From NCBI GenBank assembly GCA_001414345.1, contig LLCB01000672.1, positions 1 to 13,078 of the forward strand: 13,078 bases of DNA. Reading direction: 5' to 3'. A program made the translations under genes and the position numbers. Shown here piece by piece: positions 1 through 9,374 of the stretch (the stretch's first letter is position 1; each line of letters begins with the position of its first letter). The stretch comes from Hymenoscyphus infarciens. Lineage: Eukaryota; Ascomycota; Leotiomycetes; Helotiales; Helotiaceae. The notes under the pieces were generated by a model. The model made no database searches and was not told where the DNA came from. It saw nothing but the letters and a program-made list of their open reading frames with translations.

Positions 1-240
1 CTTTTAGTCTATTATAGACTAAAAACCACCTACTTTTAGTCTATAATAGACTAAAAGTCCTCTTTTATATAACCTTTCTAATTAACTAATTATTTATTTA
101 TATACTTTTAGTCTATTATAGACTAAAGACCACCTACCTTTAGTCTATTATAGACTAAAAACCATCTACTTTTAGTATAGAATACACTAAAAGTCTTCTT
201 TAAACTAATGTTTTCAAATACTTAATTAATTACTTATATA
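1..240. repeat. Palindromic AT-rich satellite with 32/72-bp higher-order units
   Basis: Five units each start with a palindrome made of TTTTAGTCTA, a 3-bp centre (TTA or TAA), and TAGACTAAAA. Unit boundaries are 1-32, 33-104, 105-136, 137-168 and 169-240, so lengths run 32, 72, 32, 32, 72. The 32-bp units end in ACCACCTA or ACCATCTA. The 72-bp units continue with GTC(C/T)TCTT and an AT-rich tail ending TTATATA or TTTATATA. Positions 1-104 and 137-240 are therefore two copies of a 104-bp composite, with one extra 32-bp unit between them. Differences between copies are mostly C-to-T or G-to-A, as RIP would give. The array continues beyond the left edge of the window. No coding potential is seen. 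Confidence 0.9.
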
Positions 241-420
241 CTTCTAGTTTATTAATTATTTAAAATATAAATCTTTTATTCTATTATATATTAAATATCT
301 CTAGAACTTATCTCTTTTAAGCCTTCTACTCTATTATCTACTAAACGTATATATAGAAACATATATTTAATTAAATAATATATAATACTTTTTAGTCCTT
401 TTAGTCACGTTTCTTTCAAT
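241..420. repeat. Degenerate continuation of the palindromic satellite
   Basis: Recognisable but decayed unit starts occur at 241 (CTTCTAGTTTATTAATTA), 273 (CTTTTATTCTATTATATA) and 323 (CTTCTACTCTATTATCTA). The first spacing, 32 bp, keeps the unit length seen upstream, and the later ones drift. The segment is almost pure A/T with little CpA or TpG, consistent with heavier RIP decay than the first 240 bp. No gene is visible. Confidence 0.6.
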
Positions 421-512
421 GCTGTTAAAGGCTGATTTTACATATGATACCTACGCGCTGACAAAGCTCAAAAGGCGACGTGGTCATACCGACGTTAGAC
501 GAGTTATATGGC

Positions 513-557
513 CCTTAGGAGGGCTGGTCATAACGTTATAACCTGGCCCTCCTAAGG
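513..557. repeat. 45-nt near-perfect palindrome
   Basis: CCTTAGGAGGGC on the left pairs with GCCCTCCTAAGG on the right around a perfectly palindromic core, ATAACGTTAT (530-539). About 20 base pairs form, interrupted by two mismatches (525/544 and 529/540) and one unpaired base (546). It sits where the AT-rich satellite gives way to normal-composition DNA. It could be a cruciform-forming element, the remains of a small inverted-repeat transposon, or a binding site. The sequence does not decide between these. Confidence 0.75.
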
Positions 558-1010
558 CTTGGGCTCGCTTCTTTTTACATGCCTGTGGTGAGAAAAGTTT
601 CCTCAATGTTCAGTCTCCCCCTTCGCTCAACAGTCACTTTCAGACATCGATGATTCAGCGATTTTTGTGTGAAATAGTATCATTTCTCACATTTCATATG
701 ACTTCATCCACCCACTTTCGAAACTCTTGGGTCTTGGACACGATTGCCCCCTGAGGATATTAGATGATACAAAGATATGCGCTTCCGTATATCATATAAA
801 GGGTCATCTCCAGCTACGCAAACACCCCCGACGAAAAGCTGTACCTAATGAAGCTGCTTACATTTCTTTCAGGTTTGAAGACTTTTGATTGTTGGTAGGA
901 AAATTCAGTTGCGATCATGGCGTCTGATTACAAGCAAACATTTTTTTTTTCTTTCTGCTTTTGACCTCCTACCAAACCGCTTGTCCTTTCCGATGCTTGC
1001 CAGAGTAAAT
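558..1010. other. Intergenic, no gene seen
   Basis: Normal-composition DNA with stops in all frames. It contains a weak hairpin (667-690: GTGTGAAAT, AGTATC, ATTTCTCAC), a TATA-like CATATAAAGG near 795, a 3'-splice-like stretch (TTTCTTTCAG, near 865) and a T-run near 940. None of these could be tied to a reading frame. Confidence 0.5.
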
Positions 1011-1016
1011 TATAAA
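1011..1016 (+). promoter_or_regulatory. Candidate TATA box for the small ORF at 1112
   Basis: TATAAA lies about 100 bp upstream of the ATG at 1112 and is followed by a CT-rich stretch (ATCTCCTCACTCCTC), the usual layout of a filamentous-fungal core promoter. It is only meaningful if the small ORF is real. Confidence 0.35.
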
Positions 1017-1111
1017 GACCGAGAATCCACCTCCACATTCCAGTAAGTTACTAAGTAATTCATCTCCTCACTCCTCTAATAAGAACCAACGGCCGTCAAT
1101 TGATAAGAAGA

Positions 1112-1270
1112 ATGTCCCAGAAACCAGTCCCAATCATTTTCGAGATGCAAGTTAGTAAACCTGATGGCAGTACCCAGAAATTCGACTTCTCGAAACAAGC
1201 GCCCGCATTTCTTTGCAAGCCACGAATGAAAGGCGAACCTCATCCAGATCGTGACTGGTATGACTTTTGA
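1112..1270 (+). CDS. Possible 52-aa small protein
   Basis: An ATG with A at -3 (AAGAATG) opens a 52-codon frame ending in TGA at 1268-1270. The peptide begins MSQKPVPIIFEMQVSKPDGS and ends HPDRDWYDF. It is hydrophilic, Lys/Pro-rich, and has no signal peptide or membrane segment. Codons are often C- or G-ending (TCC, CAG, GTC, ATC, TTC, GAG), as in the neighbouring genes, and a TATA box plus CT-rich leader stand upstream. The product is not recognised. A donor-like GTATGA at 1257 could suggest splicing, but joining to the nearest good acceptor (CCAG, ending about 1311) produces an immediate stop. The opposite strand is also open over 90 codons (1076-1348), so this may be a gene remnant or chance. 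Confidence 0.33.
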   Translation: MSQKPVPIIFEMQVSKPDGSTQKFDFSKQAPAFLCKPRMKGEPHPDRDWYDF

Positions 1271-1412
1271 CACAGCCACTGACTCAACCTCATACCCGAC
1301 GATCTCCAGATTCGTGAGTCCCAAATCGTCCCATGTTATGGCTCGCACTGTGATTTGTTCTCGGGTGTAGCCCTATTGCCTGGCGCAGCCACACCGTTGC
1401 TACAAAGCCACC

Positions 1413-1420
1413 TATAAATA
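1413..1420 (+). promoter_or_regulatory. TATA box of the coiled-coil gene
   Basis: TATAAATA stands 109 bp upstream of the chosen ATG at 1522. The spacing is normal for a filamentous ascomycete promoter. It supports transcription on the plus strand starting at about 1440-1480. Confidence 0.6.
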
Positions 1421-1521
1421 AGGCTATACGGCGGCAGCTCTCAAGAATATAACACGCGAAACTGGTTGGATTGGAAAATCCCGTACTTACGCATATTATT
1501 CTTGAAGTAAAACAATTCACA

Positions 1522-2616
1522 ATGTCATCAGTCCACGCCAAAATCCAAGCCGCCGCTCCCCAAAACGCCAACCTCCTCCAAACCCTCACAGAAACCGACT
1601 ACGCAACCTCCGCCTTCCAACAAAATAAGGCCTACATCATAATCCTCGAGCAACAGATCCACACCGAAGAGCAGAATCTCAAGAAAGCTTCGAAGACCGT
1701 CGAAAGCGAATATGCAGACCACAAGAAATACCGGGACTCACATATGAGGCGCCTAGCCTACAAACTCGGTCGGAAAAAGGAAAAGTTCGCCGAGGAAGCT
1801 AGTAAAGAGGAGAGGGAATGGATCGATGCTGTGAGGGATGAGTTACTTACGAAGCATAATTTGGAACAACTGAAGTCTAAATTAGCGGCTGCGGCGAAGA
1901 TGAGCGTGGAGTTGAAGGAGGTTGCAAAGGTCAATGAGGTGACGAAACGGGAATTGGATGATTTGTATAAATCCATATTCTCAGGACCGACACCTGATTT
2001 CCCGGGAGAGGATGAGCAGGAACGACTTACCGCTGAAGCGGAAAGCCATTTTCACGATACTCAACTGCGAATGAGTACCGAGAACCACGCCTTTTCCATC
2101 CTCAAAGATGCCGATAGATTGCTCTCAAGAGCTTTCAATGATCTTGCATCAGCAAGCGACGCCGCCACAGCCGATGTATGGGGATTAGGCGGTACATTCG
2201 CAGACATGGCAAAAGATTCCAAACTCAGCAAAGTCCAAGAATCCATCTCCCAAACCCAGGTTCTCATATCCCAAGCTCAGCGAATACAACCCCAGATCCA
2301 AAGTATTGGGAAGTGGGATGTGCCTGAGTTGAGATTCATGACAGTTGTGGTTTTTGATACTATCTTCTCGGATTCGAATGCAAAGGATCGGATCCAGGAG
2401 TCGCAGGTTCTGTTGACAAGGGCGAAATCGAGATTGATTGAGGAATTGAGTAGGGAGGGACAGAGGGTTGAGAGGGTGAAGGCGGAGTTGGGGTATGCGG
2501 GGAGTGCACTTCATGGGAGGAGGGAGGAGTTGCAGATGTTTCGGCGGAGGGCTTTTGAAGAGATTGCTAGTCTTCATGAGAAGGGGGGTGAGGAGTTGCC
2601 TCCTTATAGCTCGTAG
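1522..2616 (+). CDS. Intronless 364-aa coiled-coil protein of unknown function
   Basis: The start is the ATG at 1522 (context TTCACAATGTCA). The frame is open 17 codons further upstream, but that stretch has no ATG. The protein begins MSSVHAKIQAAAPQNANLL. Roughly residues 35-150 are rich in Glu, Lys, Gln and Ala with long stretches lacking Pro or Gly, as in a coiled coil. There is a Pro/Gly/acidic linker (SGPTPDFPGEDEQE, around residue 160) and a second helical half (about 175-350) with another heptad-like segment before the tail ELPPYSS. There is no signal peptide or transmembrane segment, so a cytosolic scaffold-like role is an inference. It resembles uncharacterised coiled-coil proteins of filamentous fungi, and I cannot name a family with confidence. 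It runs convergently towards the HD-domain gene. Codon use is normal with no RIP-like stops, so it appears intact. Confidence 0.85.
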   Translation: MSSVHAKIQAAAPQNANLLQTLTETDYATSAFQQNKAYIIILEQQIHTEEQNLKKASKTVESEYADHKKYRDSHMRRLAYKLGRKKEKFAEEASKEEREWIDAVRDELLTKHNLEQLKSKLAAAAKMSVELKEVAKVNEVTKRELDDLYKSIFSGPTPDFPGEDEQERLTAEAESHFHDTQLRMSTENHAFSILKDADRLLSRAFNDLASASDAATADVWGLGGTFADMAKDSKLSKVQESISQTQVLISQAQRIQPQIQSIGKWDVPELRFMTVVVFDTIFSDSNAKDRIQESQVLLTRAKSRLIEELSREGQRVERVKAELGYAGSALHGRREELQMFRRRAFEEIASLHEKGGEELPPYSS

Positions 2617-3132
2617 CCTTGAGGGAATTTATATGAGACCATTCTCCAAATTCAAGAAGTCGCAGCGTCATGGGCAAGCCGAGGTCGAGGTCGAGGTCGA
2701 GGTCGAGGTCGAGGTCGTTCCTTCCTTCTCGAGACTTGTGGTCGCTCCTCCCCTCACAAACACACCTCGACATCGTCATGCAACCATTCCACTTTTCTTA
2801 GGTCGTGAAGGGAAACCACGACGGGGGTGTTTAGTATCTACAACCCTGTTTGCCACATTCCACCCAAATGGTTAAGTTACCGTATGCTTTTGGATAGCGT
2901 GCGCGATGGTTTTTTGGGAACCATTCCAAGGAGTTCTTGTTTTTATTGCATGGAGGGGACACTTTATGTTTCTCCTTCTTTAACCTATTAAACGACCACG
3001 CAGCTAAACAACCTCATACCATTATCAATCTTCGACGACGTACAGATAAACCCAAGTCACAAAATCATTCCCCCGTCTACCTGTGGTCCACCAGAACTAC
3101 AAGGATCTCAAACATAGTGGGAATGGTCTTGC
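2617..3132. other. Intergenic region between convergent genes
   Basis: This holds the 3' ends of the coiled-coil gene (+) and the HD-domain gene (-). It contains the GAGGTC hexanucleotide repeat and a small hairpin (GTCGTG, 9-nt loop, CACGAC, near 2803-2823). No supported coding region was found. The open frames crossing it are low-complexity or tails of shadow frames. Confidence 0.5.
2681..2716. repeat. (GAGGTC)6 hexanucleotide microsatellite
   Basis: Six perfect tandem copies of GAGGTC lie 65 bp downstream of the coiled-coil stop codon, probably in its 3' UTR. Because the unit is 6 bp it keeps frames open and produces spurious Glu-Val or Asp-Leu dipeptide ORFs. Confidence 0.95.
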
Positions 3133-3989
3133 TCAGTCCTTGAGAGCCTCTACGATATCAATCGCAAGTTTACCCTTAGACCGTTCAGTATAATTCTCCA
3201 CATACCGATCACCAAAAGGTTGCATCCAATTATCTACCCCATAATCAGTAAACCATACTTGATACAATCGCCTCTCAGCCAAGGTAACTCACCATAAGTA
3301 GTAGCAGGTTTATTCCTCGCAAACCCACAAATAATCTCCGTCACACCACTCTTCATATCATGTCGCGGCAACTCCTTCTTTACCCTCTCAAACTCCTCCC
3401 AAGTCAAAGTATGCGTAGCATCACTATCCGGGCCCAGAAAATCCGAGAAAATCCCATACCCAGTGAAAGCAACAAGAGGTTGTTTAAACGCTGAAATTGA
3501 TGGAGTAGTATGCAACGCAATCGCATCCCAAACAAGCTGTTTACGGTTCTCATCCCAATCTTTACCCCCCGTTCCATTCTTCACCGAAGCCTCGATGAAA
3601 TCTTTCGCTGCAATAGCACCATCGACTTCGAAACGCTTATCTGTGGAGAGAAGTTCGCCAGTGTTGTCCCAGCCGAGATCGTGGAGGATGGTGGCTACAG
3701 CGTAGACTTCTGCGTCGACTTTGGTGTTTGTTTTGTTGAGGAGGATGGTGCCGAAGAGCCAGGACCGGACTACGTGGTTGTAGGTCATATCGTCGGAATG
3801 GGCGCGGGCGTATGCTAGGGAGGCTTTGATGAGTGGCGTGTCTGGGACCACGACTCCTGCTATGATTGTGGTGGGGTATTGTTTTTCTCGTTGGGAAATG
3901 CTTTGATGTGGATGGTTTGGGGTGGGGCTGGCTTGCAGGAGGGTTGCTCCTAGGAGAAAAGAGGAAGTGATGACTTTGAGAAGTTGCAT
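3133..3989 (-). CDS. Secreted HD-domain protein, cyanamide hydratase-like (two exons)
   Basis: Exon 1 is 3989-3293 and exon 2 is 3233-3133. The 59-bp intron (3292-3234) has donor GTGAGT, a TACTGAT branch-like site and acceptor TAG. Splicing replaces a stop lying in the intron with a 33-residue tail starting DNWMQPFG, giving 265 aa. Residues 1-20 (MQLLKVITSSFLLGATLLQA) are a signal peptide. HD-superfamily metal ligands are visible: H72 (YNHVVRSW), H103-D104 (ILHDLGW) and H160 (ALHTT). The order and the NHVVRSW motif match the cyanamide hydratase-like HD group (Ddi2/3-type), in which a divalent metal activates water. The substrate of this secreted version is unknown, and hydratase activity is not implied. 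NKT (N85) and NGT (N138) are possible N-glycosylation sites. A TATA box lies 80 bp upstream. Confidence 0.87.
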
Positions 3990-4432
3990 TTGGGAGATGA
4001 TGAATTCTTGTGTGGTAATGATGATTGAGGAAGCTTGTTTGGGGGAAAAGGAAGTGAAAACTCGACGTTATTATATACTTGATGAAAAATAAGCACATTG
4101 CGTTTTCAGAAACTCATAGAATTGTTCTATGAAATGTACGATCTTGTAAGAGATATATTTCTGATTATTATTTGAGGTCAATTTCGGAGTTCCATGTCTC
4201 GTTCGGATGTACGTTTTTAAAGTTCTAAGGCAAGAAAGTATGATGTTGTTGAGAGAGTGATACACCTCCTGATGTAGGTACGGATATAGACTGGCGTATG
4301 CACCCGTCGTAACACAAACCAAAATCCGGTAGTACAGATTATACTTCGGCATGATTCGTCAATGTGATTTCTAATCTTACCCGATTCGATAATTATGGCT
4401 CAGTTAAGCCTACCAGTCTTCTCTACCTGTAT
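3990..4432. other. HD-gene promoter and AT-leaning intergenic DNA
   Basis: The first ~100 bp is the upstream region of the HD gene on the minus strand. From about 4090 composition shifts to A/T. A 93-codon minus frame here (4071-4352) has no recognisable motif and is not called. Confidence 0.5.
4070..4077 (-). promoter_or_regulatory. TATA box of the HD-domain gene
   Basis: On the minus strand TATATAAT occurs about 80 bp upstream of the ATG at 3989, within AAGTATATAATAACG. Its position and orientation fit the HD gene's core promoter. Confidence 0.6.
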
Positions 4433-4919
4433 TTATAAACCCACCATAAGTTTAACCTTGTTACTAAATCCAAATTCATCTCCAGCCTGCCCACTACATA
4501 GTATATCTAAACATATCGCGGTATCTGCCTCATCAGTCTCCTCGACAACATCTACATTTACTGATCTCCTAACAATTACTCTATCTCTTCGTCTACTTTC
4601 ACTCTCAGATAGACTGTTATAAATAGTGTCAAGAAAAACGCTATTCAAATGATCCCAATTAGTAACCCATGGCCTTTGACGAACCTGAAATCATTAGCTG
4701 CCGTCTCTCCATTAGAGAGAGCGGACATCCGCTAGGCCCATCTCTGTTGAGGTAAACATAACTAGCGATTATTCCACCACAATTACCATAAATCACTTGC
4801 ATCGCAATTCCAGTTCTAACAAGCACGCTTATCCCCTTCTTGTCGGTTCTCGTATGAACCTCACGGAAACTCCCTAGAACGCCTCTATAATTTCGTTCAG
4901 ACATAAAAGCTATGCACAT
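4433..4919 (-). pseudogene. Decayed MFS transporter fragment (Dal5/allantoate permease-like)
   Basis: The minus frame at 4919-4659 contains GIAMQVIYGNCGGIIASYVY followed by LNRDGP. This pattern (GIAMQ, GN.GGIIAS.VY, D.P) matches the segment around transmembrane helices 9-10 of Dal5-type anion:cation symporters of the major facilitator superfamily. A second minus frame (4648-4433) carries ESRRRDR, similar to the ENxRRDR that commonly follows the last helix in that family. The two pieces are in order but broken by a frame change, and no upstream helices are visible because the sequence merges into the RIP island. The reading is from motif memory, not an alignment. It is most likely a truncated, mutated gene copy with no function. 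Confidence 0.4.
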
Positions 4920-4929
4920 GAACTAAGTA

Positions 4930-6285
4930 ATCTATTTTTTCACCTCATATGTCTTAGAAGCCGTAAAACCAAACTTTTGAGACACTAGTAACAAGTCGGA
5001 GTTCAAATTATAAGCGAATCCTAGGTTGTATCTTATCTCTTAGACTATAATTCGTAATTTTAATTATTCTAGACTTTTTAGAATACGTATTCCACGCTCT
5101 TCTTTAGTATATTCTCGTAGTTTATTTCTTTAGATATTATAGTAGAATGACCTCTGTTATCTAAGATAGTTAAGAATTTTAAAAAAAGTCGTTTTTTTAA
5201 TTCTTCTAAGCTATAATAATTATAATCCTTCTAAATCCTCTATAAAACATCTATAGAAGATATCAATAAAAGCTATATATACCTTGAAAAAGGCCGGTCT
5301 TAAAAAGTTCTTACTAAGGTTTCTTCTATATATAAATAATAGATTTTTAAAAATAATATTTTTTATAAGAATCTTTTCTTTTATTAAAAGTTCTTTGATA
5401 CTATAAAAGAACTTATTTCTCTCTTACTTATTAGATATTAAGTTATATTTTTTTTAATTAAACTACTATAATAAGAACTTGATTTATATTAATATCGAAT
5501 TCTAAGAAAGTTCTTTTCAGAGTTTCAAAGCAATTAGATATATATATAGATAAGTTTCTAAAAGAGGTTTAAAATTTAATATATATTATTACTATCTTAG
5601 AGTCTAGTATCTATATCTAGATTTATATTCACTTATTTTATTAAAAACGAGAATTTCTTACTAGAAGTTAAAATTAAAGCTAGAGTAACTTAAAAATTCA
5701 ATACTTCTCTATATATACTACTTTGGTTATAGTTATATTATAGACTAGATTATAAAGTATTTCTTAAAACCTATAATAATAAAATTAAATAGACAAACTT
5801 GTATAAAGTACGAGAAATTAATAAAATAAAGTCTTCTTATAAGTATACTATATCTTAGTTTTTCTCTTATCTAAACTTTTAGTAGTCTTATAAGAAATAA
5901 CGAATAAATATCTATTACTATTAATATTCTAGTATTTTTATTTCTCTTATATTATAATTTAAGACTTTTAGTATAGTATATCCTTCTAAATAGATAAGAA
6001 ATATTAAATAAATAGTAACTAATAGAATTATTCTAGTAACTCTATCTATCTTCCTTTCTTATTCCGAATATTTAGTATAATATATATCTCTAGATATATA
6101 AGAGATAATATTAGAGAATTAATTAAATCTCATCTATTAAAGTATTCTAGTAACTTCCTTTATATAATCCTCTTATCTAAAACACTTAGAATAACAGAGT
6201 TATCTAAAAGAGTTGCGAATAATACTTAACTCTTATCACTTGAAGTATTCTAGTAAAATCATTTATATTATTTCAACATCCCAAA
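4930..6285. repeat. Gene-free AT-rich island, RIP-decayed repeat DNA
   Basis: About 1.35 kb of very AT-rich sequence in which CpA and TpG are almost absent and TpA is abundant; the line 5401-5460, for example, has neither CpA nor TpG. No frame is long. This is the expected signature of RIP, which converts CpA to TpA in duplicated DNA of many Pezizomycotina. The original element is unrecognisable, except for a residual ~103-bp tandem period at its right end. Such islands usually carry H3K9 methylation; that is family knowledge, not seen here. Confidence 0.8.
5924..6285. repeat. RIP-degenerate ~103-bp tandem repeat
   Basis: TTCTAG(T)A recurs at 5928, 6031, 6145 and 6248, giving spacings of 103, 114 and 103 bp. 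Internal positions also align between units: ACTTTTAGTATAGTATATCC, ATATTTAGTATAATATATAT and ACACTTAGAATAACAGAGTT sit at similar offsets, each followed by an A-rich AGA/AAG stretch. Base changes between copies are largely transitions. Confidence 0.6.
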
Positions 6286-6443
6286 CTCCGAGATCAGAAT
6301 GTCTCCTTGAAGAACCTTACTCAACCATGCTAAAACTCTAAGAAAACATTCACAAACATCAAAAAAGTCTAATTTCATCATCAAATATGCATTATTCATT
6401 CTCTTAAAACCCCTCTCCAACTTGTATTCAACCAATTTGTCCA

Positions 6444-7193
6444 TCAATCTTCAATATAGAGCATGTATTTCATGACTCCCCAGCACAACCAAACAGCCCC
6501 CTCAACCTTCTCCTCCCCACCAACACCCTTCTCAAGATCTCTGAAAATACCACTGTTCATCTGATTTTCTACCAGCATGATCAAGAACCAGGTAACGTAA
6601 TCCTTCTCGAAGTGGGTGATACCCGGTGTATCGATATCAAGCGAAACCTCATACCGCAACATGCAATTCTCCTCCTGTAGTCCCTTCACTGCTTCACCGA
6701 CAATCTCCTCTGGAACCAGCTTTCGGATCTGGAGTTTTGCGATGACGTTTGGATCGACGGGGTGGGAGCTTAGAGGCCCTCCGGCCGGTCTTGGTGGGCG
6801 AGTTGGGGTGGTAGGCTTGGTTGGTTGTTTCGACTTGCGAGTTGGCGATATGGACATCAGAAACTTCTTGGGAGAAGGCGATCTTGGAGAGGACAACGTT
6901 GGGGCGGAAGACTTGGGGCCTGGTGACTTTGGGCTTGAAGACATTGCTGGGGCCTTTGGTGGAGGCAAGGAGGATGGCGCAATTGGTGAACGACACTCGC
7001 GAAGCTTTAGAAGCAACTTCTTGAAATAAGCCTCAATCAAGGGGTCCTTGATTAACGCATGTAAGCGGGCGGAGGGGAAGGGGGTCGCGAGGGCTTGTAG
7101 GAGAGTCTGTTCTGCGGGCGTGCCCGGGGCAGAGAGAAGTACACGAAGTTCTGCGGCGGTCAACATCTGAAGGAGGTTAATTATATCGTCCAT
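6444..7193 (-). CDS. Orphan Ser/Pro-rich protein, 249 aa
   Basis: A single uninterrupted frame begins at the ATG at 7193, directly preceded by an in-frame TGA, which fixes this as the first usable start in the exon. The stop is at 6444-6446. Residues 1-68 are predicted helical and Leu-rich (MDDIINLLQMLTAAELRVLL). Residues about 70-145 form a basic, disordered Ser/Pro/Lys linker with repeated SPK/SPR/SPT motifs (for example SSPKSPGPK, SSPRSPSPKK, SISPTRKSK), which look like possible proline-directed kinase sites. Residues 150-249 are a compact ordered domain ending WLCWGVMKYMLYIED. No signal peptide or transmembrane segment. No family is recognised. The gene lies about 160 bp from the RIP island, where lineage-specific genes are common. 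The G/C-rich codon use shows it has not been RIP-mutated. Confidence 0.75.
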   Translation of the reverse strand: MDDIINLLQMLTAAELRVLLSAPGTPAEQTLLQALATPFPSARLHALIKDPLIEAYFKKLLLKLRECRSPIAPSSLPPPKAPAMSSSPKSPGPKSSAPTLSSPRSPSPKKFLMSISPTRKSKQPTKPTTPTRPPRPAGGPLSSHPVDPNVIAKLQIRKLVPEEIVGEAVKGLQEENCMLRYEVSLDIDTPGITHFEKDYVTWFLIMLVENQMNSGIFRDLEKGVGGEEKVEGAVWLCWGVMKYMLYIED

Positions 7194-7866
7194 TCAAGAA
7201 GGGAGAGAAGTCTTGCCTTGTTCGAGTGACCGGTGCTTCGGATTCAGCAATTGGGGTGAATTAATGGCGTTGACGGACTTGGAGATAGTCGGGACGGTGT
7301 CGCAGAAACAGATCGAGCCAGCCACTCTGTCGAGATAACAGAGGATTTGAAAGATAGACTATGCGGCGATGAATGGAACCGTAGAGAGCGGCTGCAAGAG
7401 TTTGCGCTGGGTTCGCAAGGGTTCGAGACGGCAGTCTTTGATATCAGAAATTAGGTCGGTAAATAAAGACGCCAAGACTTACCGAAGCTCCCATTCACTT
7501 CGCTTTTCCATTGATCTCGCAACACCAATGAATTCGACCAAGTGTCATATCCCAGGCGCTGGCCTTTGGCTAGGGGATTTTTCGAGATCATTCTGAACGT
7601 GATCCCGCAGTCAGAACAAAAGGAAATGATCCAGAGTGACTGACTGAAAAAAACCAGAAAAAAATGGCCCACGAAAGTGAACGTAGACTTGTGGCACTTG
7701 CCCAAAAGAAGAAAAAATCCAACCTATTCTCGACCGTCAGACTCCCAGTTCATCACAATCCAACCCAGTCTCCTGATTCCGAGAAAAGTGATTTTAATTC
7801 AAGACTACGACCGCAACAGCGGGAGTCAACAAGTGAAAGAAATAAAAAGAACCCTAGATCATCACT
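7194..7866. other. Upstream region of the orphan gene and 3' flank of MPDU1
   Basis: Both neighbouring genes are on the minus strand, so this spacer holds the MPDU1 3' flank and the orphan gene's promoter and leader. Short open frames on both strands (7369-7596 +, 7451-7705 -, 7664-7939 +) show no recognisable domain. The minus strand is unusually open upstream of 7200, possibly part of a spliced leader. Confidence 0.5.
7436..7482 (-). other. Candidate 5'-leader intron of the orphan gene
   Basis: On the minus strand a strong donor, GTAAGT (7482-7477), is followed by CTAAT near 7455 and an AAAG acceptor ending at 7436, giving a 47-bp intron. Removing it would create a spliced 5' leader ending about 240 bp before the ATG at 7193. 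The acceptor is weak (AAG rather than CAG/TAG). Confidence 0.28.
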
Positions 7867-8834
7867 CTATCCTCTACGACGAGTAGTTGGTCGTGGAGAT
7901 TTCCCTTTTGGCGTAGCCGTAGTAGTTCCCGCTGATTGAGCAACTGGCAATGGTTTCTGCTTTCCCAACAAGGATTTCTTGGCTGATACATTCCAATAGT
8001 ACATCATTTGCAAGGCAAGAATGACGTTAAGTGCGAATCCTGCGATGAATCCGTAGAGGATTTGGTTATCGTTCACCTCTTGAATGGTTGTGTAGATTCG
8101 GGAGAGGGAGCCGACGAGGTAGCTGAAGACCTGTTCGCAAACCATGTTAGGAAGCGATTCTGGTAAAAGGGGGAAAGGAGTACTGACTGTTACTGCGCTG
8201 AGAACACCAGTTGAACCTTGTTGCCAGTTTGCGAGGATTTGGGGAAGCTTGCTGGCTACCCCCACAGTGGCAGCGGCTCCGTTGATCTTGTATAAGGTTG
8301 GCATATCGAGAATATCATTGCTGAAGAGAGCATACGCAGCTGCAGCAAGACCCGCGACGAAGAGAGCGGCTGCGCTTGGTTTCCCGGCGTAGTTCAACAC
8401 CAACACAGCAATAACCACGTTCTGCAACCATGATGAGCATTTATCCATGAGGCCATGATTGATCTACTAACCTGCACCATGATCAAAGCATTCTCCCCAT
8501 ATGTACTAAACGGATTCTCCTGTCGCTTATTGTATGCCAACCCGACCAAGAGGGCGCCAGTCTCGAGGAGGTAAGAAAGGAAGCTGACGCCCACAGCAGA
8601 ACGCGACGAGACCAACTTGAGGATTTGGGGAACCTTGACGATGGATGAGGCAGCAATTATACCAAGTCCGAGTCCCTTTGAGATGGCGAGTTTGATGCAT
8701 TCCGTGGCCGTAAAGTCGACATCGAGGAGGAGGGTCTTGTAGCACTTGTCGCCCAGGATGGTGACACCAAGCTCTTGAACTGGAACTGGGAGGTTTTGGG
8801 TGATGGGTTGGATCACACCACGTACCGAATCCAT
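7867..8834 (-). CDS. MPDU1: MPDU1/Lec35 homologue, mannose-P-dolichol utilisation protein
   Basis: Three exons, 8834-8472, 8421-8188 and 8130-7867, are joined by introns of 50 bp (GTTAGT...GCAG) and 57 bp (GTCAGT, CTAAC branch, ACAG), both in phase 0, to give 286 aa. The product is a polytopic PQ-loop membrane protein. The two Pro-Gln motifs are at residues 69-70 (KVPQIL) and 181-182 (KLPQIL), each within a helix triplet, followed by the family's SAVTVF and GSLSRIYTTIQE signatures (about residues 195-217) and a final YYWN helix. MPDU1 is an ER protein needed for use of mannose- and glucose-phosphate-dolichol in N-glycan, O-mannose and GPI-anchor assembly; its exact biochemical role is unsettled. 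The start at 8834 was chosen because the family begins near this point and the upstream open frame is a translated pyrimidine-rich leader. The tail is basic (PRPTTRRRG). Confidence 0.95.
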
Positions 8835-9138
8835 GATGATGATTCTGGGGAGAGAGGGAGGGAGTACTGAAAGGAGGGAAAGGAGGGAAAGGAGGTTAGC
8901 AGTGAAGAGAACAGGTTGTTGAAGCTGGGAGGAATTGGTGAACAAGGCTGTCAGAAATATCACTGGAGAAGACACCAAGGGGAGAAGGCTTCTAGGAATT
9001 CGGAGATAGAAATTTAAATCCGAATGCAGCCAAGGGGCTAGGGGAGTTGTTATTCCGATCCGATACCGCGCTAAGGAGGGGAGCACCACGACAATTGTTC
9101 GCGTCTTGAATAATTACCAAACAAGGCTTTGATGAGGG
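8835..9138. other. MPDU1 leader and promoter
   Basis: On the minus strand this is CT-rich near the ATG, with an AT-rich ATTTAAAT at about 9011-9018 as the nearest TATA-like element. On the plus strand, 9080-9138 (AAGGAGGGGAGCACC ... TGATGAGGG) may be the last internal bases before an LTR. That is a weak suggestion. Confidence 0.4.
8871..8895 (-). repeat. 9-bp tandem purine/pyrimidine tract in the MPDU1 leader
   Basis: AAGGAGGGA occurs 2.8 times in tandem on the plus strand, which makes a CCTCCTTTCCC-type pyrimidine tract on the MPDU1 sense strand starting 37 bp upstream of its ATG. Pyrimidine tracts of this kind are common near fungal transcription start sites. It also accounts for the spurious Leu-Leu-Ser repeats in the upstream frame. 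Confidence 0.8.
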
Positions 9139-9167
9139 TGTCATCCCCCGTAACGTCCTGTCAAGAA

Positions 9168-9214
9168 TGAAGCTCTCTTCAGCTCACTGCGTTGCTGTGA
9201 TGAAGCAATCTTCA
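9168..9214. repeat. Two related short palindromes
   Basis: TGAAGCTCTCTTCA (9168-9181) and TGAAGCAATCTTCA (9201-9214) share TGAAG/CTTCA arms with different 4-bp centres, and each is followed by a related sequence (GCTCACTGC, GTCATTGAGCTGC). The 33-bp spacing and shared flanks suggest a short duplicated segment. They could be paired protein-binding sites. Confidence 0.6.
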
Positions 9215-9339
9215 GTCATTGAGCTGCAGTTGATGCTGGCTGCAGTTGGTCGGCCTGTGACTGCAGCTCAAAGACAGAGAGAAAGGGTTCCTTGATTGAG
9301 GTTCTGTATCTGCATCTTGTCAGGGTGAGACAAGCTACT

Positions 9340-9374
9340 CTAGGGAGTGAGAATTGCAGATTCTCATACCCTAG
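9340..9374. repeat. 35-nt hairpin
   Basis: CTAGGG, AG, TGAGAAT, a 5-nt loop (TGCAG), ATTCTCA, TA and CCCTAG fold into a stem of 13 Watson-Crick pairs with one A/A mismatch and one G/T pair in the middle. There is no T-run after it and no open frame around it. The function is unknown. Confidence 0.75.
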